DNA of 7,527 nucleotides from an uncultured Clostridia bacterium. Lineage in GTDB: Bacteria > Bacillota > Clostridia > Peptostreptococcales > Anaerovoracaceae. The position numbers and the translations under genes are program-made. Positions 1 through 6,569 of this stretch are shown one piece after another. Every line of letters begins with the position of its first letter. The first letter of the stretch is position 1. Where the stretch lies: NCBI GenBank assembly GCA_934255435.1, contig CAKQNZ010000099.1, positions 1 to 7,527 of the forward strand, in the 5' to 3' direction. The notes beneath the pieces were generated by a model. The model was not told where the DNA came from and made no database searches. It saw only the letters and a list, made by a program, of their open reading frames with translations.

Positions 1-3000
1 CTTGACGTCTGCCTTTGTACCGCCATCTACGTCTGTTGAGCCGTCATAACGGTTTACGAAAGGTATCACGACGCCCTTTTCACCGAGAGCTGTATCATCT
101 CTGCTCAAAGTCTTGTCGAAGATCTTTTCGTTCTTTGTGGTGTTTGTCAGTACGACTTTTGCTTTCAGCGTGCCGTCTTCACCGTCTATCGTCGTTATCT
201 CCAGCTTATACTGGTTCTCGTCGTAGACATAACCCTTATCGCTGCCTTTTGTCTCTGCAAAGGTGTAAGTGTATGTCTTTCCGATGTCTTCCTGAGTCAT
301 GGTCATCTGCAGTGATGAAAACAGTGTAGTTACTACTGAATCCTTTGCAGCCTGACTGCCGAAAGCCGCATCATCTGCCGCGTCTATCTTCAGTTTGTCT
401 GCCGAAGCCTTGTCTGCTGCTTTGATGCTGAACTGGAACTGATCTTTCGCCATGTCATGCCCGTGAAGCACCTTTGTGACGCTTACTCCGCATACTTCGT
501 CAAGTGGCAGGTTTTCTGTCTCGTATTTATTTGTGAATGTCCTGCTGCCCTCTACAGCTGTTACTGCTGCTGCGAGCTTGCCGTTGCCGTCGTCTGTCAC
601 TGTAACTGTGATGACTCTTGCAGTGTCGTCATATACCATTCCGGCTGCTTTATCGTCCGGAACTTTTTCTTTTACTTCGTATTTGTATACGCCGGCTTTC
701 GTAAAGGTTATCTTTTCAAAAGATATAGGTGCTTTGCCGTCTGCAACGTCAGCCTTCTTCACAGTCATCTCTGTCTTGTCAGGCATCGGCGCTCCGTCTG
801 TCAGAGATTTCAGTGTGAATGTAAAGCTGTCGCTGTCTTTCCACTCACGACCTGTCAGCACCTTGCTGAATCCCTCTGTAATATCCACAGGATCTGCATC
901 CGCAGCCTTGTAGCTGTTGGTGAATCTCACTGAAGGTACACCTGCATCGGCCTTGGAGCTGTCGTAAACAGCACTCTTGCCGCTGCCGTCTGCGCCTTTC
1001 CATGTTATCGTCGTGACTGTGTGCATCGTGCCGTCGCCATTGTCCACGACTTTGATTGCAGCTTTATATACTGTTTTGTCGTATGTCACTCCGCTGAGAC
1101 TTCCTGTCGTCTCTTTCACCGTGTAAGTGTATGTCTTCCCCGCATCAGCCTCAGTGAACACGAGTCCCTGCAGTTTCTTTATGACATCCGCTTCACCTGA
1201 GCCTCTCTGCTGAGGATTGGTGAACGATTTGTCGCTGTCGCTGATGGCAGGTGCGCCTTCTGACGGTGTGATGGTGAAAGCAAATTCTCCCGCCTTCATT
1301 ACTCTGCCATTCATGACTTTTTCCACATGCAGTCCGCCGCTGGTGCTGTACGCATGTGATGCTTCGTATTTATTCTTGAAAACTGCTCTGTCCGATGCAT
1401 CGGAAACAGTGCCGTTATCGTAGGAAACCGCCGCCTTGAGCTTGCCGCTGCCATCGTCTGTCACTACGACAGTGACCTTTGCAGTATGGCGGTCGTATGT
1501 CATTCCGCCGGCTTTCTGATCAGGTACAGTTTCCTTTATATCGAAGGTGTAAGTCCCCTCTTTTGTAAAGGTCACATCTCCGAACGTGAATTCTTCTGCC
1601 TTGCCTTCACCCACAGCACCCTTTACAGAAGCTTTGTCTCCGCCTGATGCGATAGTGATGACTTTGTCGCTGACAGCTTTCGCTGTGCTGTCATCACCGG
1701 CTGTAAGAGTGAAGTCGAATTTTTCTCCGTCCTTTATATCTCTGCCTGTCAGCGTCTTGTCGCCTCTGAGAGCAGTATTGCCTGTCAGTGTCACAGAATC
1801 TGCTCTGTATGTGTTGTGGAAAACAGGAACGTTCGTCGTCAGCGCTTTTCCTGCAGCGTCAAGGTACGTTCTGTCAACGATGACTGTATCCTTGCCGTCT
1901 ACTGTATCTATATATACCTTCAGGACTATAGTATACTTCGTCGGGTCATATTTTACACCGTTGACTGTGTAGTTGTTCTCAGCAGTAGCTCCTGCCGGAA
2001 GGACTTCTTCCAGTGTGTATTCATATGACACAGGCGAATCCTTTGTAGCACCCTTTGCATCTTCTGCGGTGAAAGTCAGTGCATCGAATTTCACGCCGAT
2101 ACCAGTGTTGGTAGTCTCGATGTAGTCTTTTGCACCGGCAGGCAGCGGTGCTCCCGCTGTTTTCGGTGTGATACGGAAAGTGTATTCGCCGTCTTTCAGC
2201 TGTCTGCTGCCGGTGTAGTCGGTGAATATCTTGCTGGCAGTAACGTCTACACGCTCTGAATCAGCATCGTATACATTTTTGAAAACTGCTGTATTGTCTT
2301 TTACTTCCACAGCATTCTCAAGTTCTGTTCCGTTGTCGTCCCTGACTTTGTTCATGACTGCCTCTGCCTTGAGAGTGCCACCTTCGTCAGTCACGGTAAC
2401 TGTCACTGTATATGCTGCGTATGAATATGATACGCCCAGTTTCCTGTCCGCACTCGGATCGTTTTCTATGATCCTGTAGCTGTATGTTCCAGGTTTCGTG
2501 TATTTTATATCGCCGAATACCTGGTTTATCTCATCAGCACTTTTTACATACTTTATCGAGTTCCTGACTCCTGCGTTTTCTACGGTCCCTTCCGGCATCG
2601 GCACGTCGCTGCCGTCAGCTGCCAGGAAGAATGTGAACTCTGCATCCTTGAGATAATCCATATCCCATGCAGATCTGCCGCTGGCTGTCACAAAGTCCTT
2701 CCTGAGTTTCAGATTCGCCGAACCGTCCAGTGTAGCCGGATCTGCCTTGTATGTGTTGGTGAATGCTGCCGAAGCTACATCGTTGCCCGGCACTGTGCCT
2801 TTTGCAAATATATTGCCATTATCGGCCTTGCCTGTGGCTGCCTTGTCTCCGGCATTGTCCTGAGCGACTGCTCCCGCAAAGTGGTCCGCTGCCGTCTCAG
2901 TCACAGTATAATCTGTTCCCGGTGCGAGACCGTATATCTTCAGAGTCTGGCCGTCTTTGAGAGTGAATGTATCTCCCGGCTTTATCTTGAAAGAGTCTCC

Positions 3001-5322
3001 GTCTGCTTTCGCTCCGGTATATTTCTGAGCAGTGTATTCAGTCTTGAGCTCACTGCCCTCTTTTGCTGTAAGTTCCAGCTTGTATTCGAACACCTTGTCT
3101 TTCAGGCTTTCAGGAACTGCATGACCCTTCTCAGCCTTCACGGTCTTGCTGATATCCAGCTGGCCCGGCAGATCGAATGTCATTCGACCGTTGTTACCAA
3201 GATATGTGTAAACATCCTTGCCTCGGAAATCATTTTCCCATACAGGCTTCCGAGATGTTTTCGCTGTCGACGTTTTGTTGGCGCCTTCATCCTTGTCTTC
3301 TGTAAAGTATGTCAGACTTGTTGTCCTCGGCGTTCCTGCCGGGATATAGTATGCGCCGGTCTTGCTGTCTTTTTTAGCGTATCCTTCCAGCAGTATGTTA
3401 CTGTTGCCTGGGATCTTCACTGTGTTGATCCTGCTGACAGCTTTGCCATCATCCCCCAGCTCGTAGTAGTCATGCTGGTAGTAATAGATGGTATTGCCAC
3501 TGACGTCGATATCACTGGTCGCAGGCTTTGTGCATTTTTCATCCAGATACATGACTTCATCATTCTGGAAATAGTAGAAGTCATTGGTCGCCGCTGGTAC
3601 GAACTGAGCGTATGCACCTACTCCTTCCGAGTATTCATCTTCAGTATCTTTATCATATTTGTTGGTGTAGAAGTGCACCTGACCTTCATCATCCTTATTG
3701 GCGTTGATGTATGCCTGAAGCAGTGCATCAGGATTTTCGATGCTTTCTGCAACGCCATCTTTCAGACTTACATCATAGAAAAGACGCATCGGATATTCCT
3801 CATCTATGGTCATGTTGCCGTCTTTGTCTATCTCGTAGTATCTCAGCGGTATCAGGTTTGCCGGTATCTTCACTGTGACAAGATCTCCTGTCTGCATCTG
3901 ATCATTGCCGGTGGCCTTTTCAACTGTTATCTCTATATCACCGAGATTCCCTTCCGGATATACATGGTTCGTATCCGGGATATCCTCGCTGAATATATAT
4001 TTTACAGTCTTTTTGTTTCCTGCAGTGGTTTCTTCCTTGCTGGTATATTTGAACGGCTGATCTGCATATGCCAGTGTATTCAGGTCGTCTACCTGCATGT
4101 AATCGCCAAGCTGGTCTGTCAGGGTGATATATCCGGTCCTGTTAGGATCCTTTCCCTGCTCCACCTCTGTCGGCGACTGCGCCAATGCGACTATCTCGTC
4201 TCCGATCTCTGTGAATATATTGTTCAGATCTGAAGCATTGGTTGCCACCTTGTAGTACTGTGTGTCGTCGCCGTTGCCGTCCTTGGCACGGGCGCCCAGG
4301 TTATTGTAAGCTGTGGCGTCAGGGTAGTTGCTTGACATACCATGCATGTAAGCGTTGAACCTTTCTTTATCAGTCCATCCACCCCAGCCTGTATGACCTG
4401 TGATGCTTGCGTCTGCATCATCGAATACGCCGATAGTATAGATATATGCGTCCGATTTGATGGTCCTGGCAGATTCTATGGCATTATTTGCAACAGTACT
4501 TGAAAAATCACTGAATGTAGTTGGCTGACCGTCTGTGAAGAAGATCACTACCCTCTGTACATTTTTACGGTCGCTGCTGCTGGATTCATCAGACTTGCTT
4601 CTTTCAACCAGCGTCTTTGCAAGATCCATAGCATTGTCAGCGGCAGTAGCACCTGCAGGGTTCAGAGCATTGACACTGTTTTTGAGCTGTGACTTATTGC
4701 TGCTGGTATATGCACCGTAATTATTTACGATCTGAGTGTAGTTGTAAGTATAACCTCTGTCACGATAAGTATCGTTGCCAACCCTGTTGTTTTTGTTACC
4801 GGCAAACTTCACCAGAGAGATACGGCTCTGAAGATTAGCCGGCCGCTTGTCGTTCTCCTCTGCCGATCTGTCGATGAAACTGTTCACCGCATTTTTCAGT
4901 TTGCCGATTTTCTTATCACCATTCCTGTCCCGGTCATCCATACTGCCGGACACATCCAGTACCAGCACTATATCCAGCGGTACTGTCGACTGCCCGATTA
5001 TCTTCGCAGTAGATGACAATGCTGACAATCCTACAAGAAAATCAGAATCATTGTTCTTCTTGATCGTCTTGGTGTCCTGTTTCGGGTTTGTGAGTGTGAT
5101 GTCTCCTGTAGATACGGACTTGTCCGTCCATATCCTGCCGATGTTCTTCGTGCTGTCATCCAGCGCATTCGCATCATGCCACTTGTTTACAGTAATATCA
5201 TCTGCAACGGTGTTCTCAGCGGCTCCTGCCGACTGAGGCCATAATCCGAATACCATAACAGCGACGACCAGAAACGCCAGCACTGAAGCAATCTTTTTCC
5301 CCCGTTTACTTCTTGCTTTCAT
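1..5322 (-). CDS. Giant secreted VWA-domain adhesin/pilin-like protein with tandem isopeptide domains (C-terminus outside window)
   Basis: The frame is open for 1774 codons from ATG at 5322 to the left edge; I checked every in-frame triplet. Residues 1-34 are a signal peptide (basic start, hydrophobic core about 11-27, AGA cleavage site before AEN). A VWA domain covers about 115-380, with MIDAS residues D123-x-S125-x-S127, T226 and D264 (FFTDG). Residues about 395-714 are a Tyr-rich region I cannot assign. Seven Ig-like domains follow, each ending in F-x-N-x-Y. The first (about 715-858) resembles the DUF7601/Cna-B kind; the other six (to about 1759) resemble FctA/Spy0128 pilin repeats. By family knowledge such proteins are sortase-anchored adhesins or pilus subunits on the cell surface, with Lys-Asn isopeptide bonds inside each domain. 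No LPXTG is visible because the end is missing. The start is fixed by AGGAGG 8 nt upstream. The family call is firm; the ligand is unknown. Confidence 0.93.
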   Translation of the reverse strand, partial: MKARSKRGKKIASVLAFLVVAVMVFGLWPQSAGAAENTVADDITVNKWHDANALDDSTKNIGRIWTDKSVSTGDITLTNPKQDTKTIKKNNDSDFLVGLSALSSTAKIIGQSTVPLDIVLVLDVSGSMDDRDRNGDKKIGKLKNAVNSFIDRSAEENDKRPANLQSRISLVKFAGNKNNRVGNDTYRDRGYTYNYTQIVNNYGAYTSSNKSQLKNSVNALNPAGATAADNAMDLAKTLVERSKSDESSSSDRKNVQRVVIFFTDGQPTTFSDFSSTVANNAIESARTIKSDAYIYTIGVFDDADASITGHTGWGGWTDKERFNAYMHGMSSNYPDATAYNNLGARAKDGNGDDTQYYKVATNASDLNNIFTEIGDEIVALAQSPTEVEQGKDPNRTGYITLTDQLGDYMQVDDLNTLAYADQPFKYTSKEETTAGNKKTVKYIFSEDIPDTNHVYPEGNLGDIEITVEKATGNDQMQTGDLVTVKIPANLIPLRYYEIDKDGNMTIDEEYPMRLFYDVSLKDGVAESIENPDALLQAYINANKDDEGQVHFYTNKYDKDTEDEYSEGVGAYAQFVPAATNDFYYFQNDEVMYLDEKCTKPATSDIDVSGNTIYYYQHDYYELGDDGKAVSRINTVKIPGNSNILLEGYAKKDSKTGAYYIPAGTPRTTSLTYFTEDKDEGANKTSTAKTSRKPVWENDFRGKDVYTYLGNNGRMTFDLPGQLDISKTVKAEKGHAVPESLKDKVFEYKLELTAKEGSELKTEYTAQKYTGAKADGDSFKIKPGDTFTLKDGQTLKIYGLAPGTDYTVTETAADHFAGAVAQDNAGDKAATGKADNGNIFAKGTVPGNDVASAAFTNTYKADPATLDGSANLKLRKDFVTASGRSAWDMDYLKDAEFTFFLAADGSDVPMPEGTVENAGVRNSIKYVKSADEINQVFGDIKYTKPGTYSYRIIENDPSADRKLGVSYSYAAYTVTVTVTDEGGTLKAEAVMNKVRDDNGTELENAVEVKDNTAVFKNVYDADSERVDVTASKIFTDYTGSRQLKDGEYTFRITPKTAGAPLPAGAKDYIETTNTGIGVKFDALTFTAEDAKGATKDSPVSYEYTLEEVLPAGATAENNYTVNGVKYDPTKYTIVLKVYIDTVDGKDTVIVDRTYLDAAGKALTTNVPVFHNTYRADSVTLTGNTALRGDKTLTGRDIKDGEKFDFTLTAGDDSTAKAVSDKVITIASGGDKASVKGAVGEGKAEEFTFGDVTFTKEGTYTFDIKETVPDQKAGGMTYDRHTAKVTVVVTDDGSGKLKAAVSYDNGTVSDASDRAVFKNKYEASHAYSTSGGLHVEKVMNGRVMKAGEFAFTITPSEGAPAISDSDKSFTNPQQRGSGEADVIKKLQGLVFTEADAGKTYTYTVKETTGSLSGVTYDKTVYKAAIKVVDNGDGTMHTVTTITWKGADGSGKSAVYDSSKADAGVPSVRFTNSYKAADADPVDITEGFSKVLTGREWKDSDSFTFTLKSLTDGAPMPDKTEMTVKKADVADGKAPISFEKITFTKAGVYKYEVKEKVPDDKAAGMVYDDTARVITVTVTDDGNGKLAAAVTAVEGSRTFTNKYETENLPLDEVCGVSVTKVLHGHDMAKDQFQFSIKAADKASADKLKIDAADDAAFGSQAAKDSVVTTLFSSLQMTMTQEDIGKTYTYTFAETKGSDKGYVYDENQYKLEITTIDGEDGTLKAKVVLTNTTKNEKIFDKTLSRDDTALGEKGVVIPFVNRYDGSTDVDGGTKADVK

Positions 5323-5330
5323 TTAAGTCT

Positions 5331-5336
5331 CCTCCT
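5331..5336 (-). promoter_or_regulatory. Ribosome binding site of the adhesin gene
   Basis: On the minus strand this reads AGGAGG, with a further GA after it, and lies 8 nt before the ATG ending at 5322. It is a near-perfect Shine-Dalgarno sequence. It settles the start codon, because the signal peptide begins directly there. Confidence 0.9.
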
Positions 5337-5586
5337 GTTAATGTATACTGTGCTGCAATATCCAGGTATCTGCTACCGTGGTCCCCTGCTGATAAAACCC
5401 TTGTCAGACACATTGCAGCTGTCTCTGTGCCTGATCCTCATTTTCCCTTATAAACATGGTTTCTGTAAATTTGCTGTTACTGATATAGATTTTGTTCCGA
5501 CCCCATTGACTGACCTGATATCCAAAATGAAGGATGATCCTGCTGTGTAAAGATATTACTTTTTCAATTTCAGATATACAACAAAG

Positions 5587-5603
5587 CATGGCTTCACGCC
5601 ATG
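5587..5603. terminator. Possible terminator or attenuator hairpin in the leader
   Basis: A perfect 6-bp stem (CATGGC/GCCATG) with a 5-nt loop. On the plus strand it is followed by TAGTGTTTTT, and on the minus strand by CTTTGTTG. It could end rightward transcripts, or act as a weak attenuator within the adhesin leader. The stem is short for an efficient terminator. Confidence 0.35.
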
Positions 5604-5642
5604 TAGTGTTTTTAACTATTCAGCCATAATTCCCCATAATAT

Positions 5643-5666
5643 ATATAGATGTAGTAACATCTATAT
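5643..5666. repeat. Perfect 10-bp inverted repeat at the start of the adhesin transcript
   Basis: Arms ATATAGATGT (5643-5652) and ACATCTATAT (5657-5666) are separated by AGTA. The repeat begins about 7 nt downstream of the predicted transcription start at about 5673. It could be a repressor operator acting as DNA, or a 5'-end stem-loop protecting the mRNA. The sequence does not decide between these. Confidence 0.75.
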
Positions 5667-5679
5667 TTTATGTATGCTA

Positions 5680-5709
5680 ATAATACTACCCCCCCCCTGA
5701 AAAGTCAAG
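5680..5709 (-). promoter_or_regulatory. Probable adhesin promoter with a homopolymeric spacer
   Basis: On the minus strand, -35 TTGACT (5704-5709) and -10 TATTAT (5680-5685) are separated by 18 nt. Each box matches the sigma-A consensus at five of six positions. Half of the spacer is a run of nine G residues. Losing one G would give the optimal 17-nt spacing. A/T tracts at 5743-5768, upstream of the -35, could curve the DNA or help RNA polymerase. It is the best promoter I see between the tRNA terminator and the adhesin start. Confidence 0.7.
5689..5697. repeat. Mononucleotide tract: nine C (plus strand) / nine G (minus strand)
   Basis: Nine consecutive C residues, read as G9 on the coding strand of the adhesin, lie between the promoter boxes. 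A G/C run of this length in an otherwise AT-rich intergenic stretch is unusual. Such runs are prone to slipped-strand mispairing during replication. Confidence 0.95.
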
Positions 5710-6190
5710 GAAAGACGGCTGTTTTTCAACACTTCAGGCCGAAAAATTTTTGATTTTTTTATTTTTTATGAATACGGCACAATTGATAGCTGACCTTTTG
5801 GTTAATTATAACAATAAAATATTTCATATCTTACCTTGTGGAATAGTATGTAATGACCGCAAGCTAACCTTTCTTAAATGCCAGAATCCCTTGTGATGAA
5901 GGGAATTATGACTGCCATAAAGACCACATGTATACATGATGTACTTTGCAGGAGAAATAAAGCTGCGAGCTCTTTTCCTGATGAACCCTGTAAAAATTTC
6001 CACAGGTTTTGCCATATTACGGATTTTGGTATGGCCTTAAGCTTTTAAGACATGATCTTCTATATATCACTTTTTTCCGGGAAAGCCATCGGCGATCCAC
6101 CTGGAGAAATGGACAGCAACAAACGCAGTTAACTTTGGTGAACTCCGGCGAACATCGAAGATCCGTCGGTTTATCAACAGGAATTTCCTG
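5710..6190. other. Gene-poor intergenic region between the adhesin promoter and the tRNA terminator
   Basis: I see no supported gene here. The stretch holds A/T tracts at 5743-5768, a hairpin TCCCTT/AAGGGA at 5887-5892/5899-5904 and a perfect 12-bp palindrome CATGTATACATG at 5927-5938. A 63-codon minus-strand frame (5824-6015) begins MAKPVEIFTG but has no ribosome binding site. The middle part (about 5830-6200) is less AT-rich than its flanks, so it might be a decayed gene or a non-coding element. Confidence 0.5.
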
Positions 6191-6230
6191 TACAACAACA
6201 AAACCGCCAGGATCTGATATCCTGACGGTT
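6191..6230 (-). terminator. Intrinsic terminator of the tRNA-Arg gene
   Basis: On the minus strand a 12-bp stem (6219-6230 with 6202-6213, one G-U pair) closes a 5-nt loop. The tail TTTTGTTGTTG follows. The hairpin starts 10 nt after the tRNA CCA end, as expected for a monocistronic tRNA transcript. Confidence 0.8.
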
Positions 6231-6240
6231 CGCTGTTTCG

Positions 6241-6315
6241 TGGCACCCCTAGCCGGAATCGAACCAGCAACTAACCCTTAGGAGGGGCTTGTTATATCCA
6301 TTTAACTATAGAGGC
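6241..6315 (-). tRNA. tRNA-Arg (anticodon CCT), CCA encoded
   Basis: The 75-nt minus-strand sequence folds as a full cloverleaf. The acceptor is GCCTCTA/TAGGGGT, followed by discriminator G and CCA. The D stem is GTTA/TAAC. The anticodon stem AGCCC/GGGTT closes loop CTCCTAA, giving anticodon CCT, which reads the AGG codon. A 4-nt variable loop precedes the T stem GCTGG/CCGGC with loop TTCGATT. The acceptor stem has two G-U type pairs, including the terminal 1-72 pair, which is somewhat unusual. The gene has its own promoter and terminator. Confidence 0.95.
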
Positions 6316-6357
6316 AAATCCCTTATTCACTTATGACTTTTCACAAAATCATTTTAT

Positions 6358-6386
6358 ATTATACTCCATAGCGAGATGATTTTCAA
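6358..6386 (-). promoter_or_regulatory. Promoter of tRNA-Arg
   Basis: On the minus strand, -35 TTGAAA (6381-6386) and a perfect -10 TATAAT (6358-6363) are separated by exactly 17 nt. The predicted start near 6350 lies about 35 nt before the mature tRNA end. This is the strongest promoter in the window. Confidence 0.88.
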
Positions 6387-6403
6387 TAAGAATTTTTCTT
6401 ATT
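6385..6403. repeat. Perfect 8-bp inverted repeat abutting the tRNA promoter
   Basis: AATAAGAA (6385-6392) and TTCTTATT (6396-6403) flank three T residues. The repeat overlaps the outer end of the tRNA -35 box by two bases. It could be a protein-binding site between the divergent tRNA and restriction transcription units, or chance symmetry in AT-rich DNA. Confidence 0.45.
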
Positions 6404-6438
6404 ACAGATAAATTTAATAGACCCCCTATCAGATAGTT

Positions 6439-6476
6439 TACACCTATAAGTGTAATTGAAAGTTATAAATTTATAA
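6439..6476. promoter_or_regulatory. Two operator-like palindromes upstream of the HTH gene
   Basis: TACACCTATAAGTGTA (6439-6454) is a 16-bp palindrome with one mismatched pair. TTATAAATTTATAA (6463-6476) is a perfect 14-bp palindrome. They are 8 bp apart and about 95-130 bp before the HTH start. Both are plausible binding sites for a dimeric regulator. The second is pure A/T and could arise by chance. No clear -35/-10 pair was found around them. Confidence 0.4.
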
Positions 6477-6495
6477 GAACATCAGGCAAAACGTA

Positions 6496-6533
6496 ACTTA
6501 TTGTCTGTCGACTTATTGTTTGAAATTCAATAA
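6496..6533 (+). promoter_or_regulatory. Direct and inverted TTATTG repeats: candidate controller-protein operator (C-box region)
   Basis: ACTTATTGTCTG (6496-6507) is repeated as ACTTATTGTTTG (6511-6522), a 15-bp period. An inverted half-site CAATAA follows at 6528-6533, facing TTATTG at 6513-6518. The cluster ends about 36 bp before the HTH start and probably overlaps its promoter; the only -10-like words nearby (CATTAT at 6534, TATATT at 6537) lack a well-placed -35. C proteins of restriction-modification systems bind paired repeated boxes at their own promoters, so this is the likeliest autoregulatory site. Confidence 0.5.
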
Positions 6534-6554
6534 CATTATATTGAGTAATTTATT

Positions 6555-6560
6555 AAGGAG
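6555..6560 (+). promoter_or_regulatory. Ribosome binding site of the HTH gene
   Basis: AAGGAG lies 9 nt before the ATG at 6570, a good match to the Shine-Dalgarno sequence, and supports that start. Confidence 0.85.
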
Positions 6561-6569
6561 ATTCTTATT

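Larger units (their letters stand above)
5323..5673 (-). other. Long structured 5' leader of the adhesin mRNA
   Basis: If transcription starts about 7 nt after the TATTAT box, the leader is about 350 nt, long for a bacterial mRNA. It contains at least four hairpins: 10-bp arms at 5643-5652/5657-5666; CATGGC/GCCATG at 5587-5592/5598-5603 (5-nt loop); 9-bp arms at 5404-5412/5426-5434 (13-nt loop, one G-U pair); and CCA-GGTA/TACC-TGG at 5362-5368/5374-5381 with a one-base bulge. I cannot match it to a known riboswitch. It may act in attenuation, mRNA stability or protein binding. A 61-codon minus-strand frame at 5404-5589 lies in it but has no ribosome binding site. Confidence 0.5.

Noticed and set aside
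457..933. Overlapping plus-strand frames of about 145-158 codons (also others across 1217-2479 and 4535-5236)
   Set aside because: All lie opposite the adhesin repeats with low-complexity Ser/Thr/Val or Cys-rich translations and no start signals.
2881..4233. 450-codon plus-strand open frame opposite the adhesin gene
   Set aside because: It mirrors codon bias of the real minus-strand gene, is Cys- and aromatic-rich without domain motifs, and has no ribosome binding site. It is an antisense shadow.
5376..5386. GGGGACCACGG on the minus strand, resembling part of a T-box antiterminator motif
   Set aside because: It lacks the conserved GGTGG core, a specifier stem and a competing terminator, and an adhesin is not an expected T-box target.
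5404..5589. 61-codon minus-strand frame in the adhesin leader
   Set aside because: No ribosome binding site; its start codon lies inside a hairpin arm and the translation matches no family I know. It could be a leader peptide but nothing supports it.
5323..5673. c-di-GMP (GEMM) riboswitch in the adhesin leader
   Set aside because: I looked for the conserved core and GAAA tetraloop-receptor features and did not find them in a coherent arrangement.
6009..6281. 90-codon plus-strand frame and 67-codon minus-strand frame (6067-6270) around the tRNA
   Set aside because: Both run into the tRNA gene and its terminator; the translated tRNA end gives the well-known spurious AGIEPATNP-like tail.
6241..6315. 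tRNA gene as attachment site of a mobile island
   Set aside because: No direct repeat of the tRNA 3' end, no integrase gene and the foreign-looking cassette is on the 5' side.
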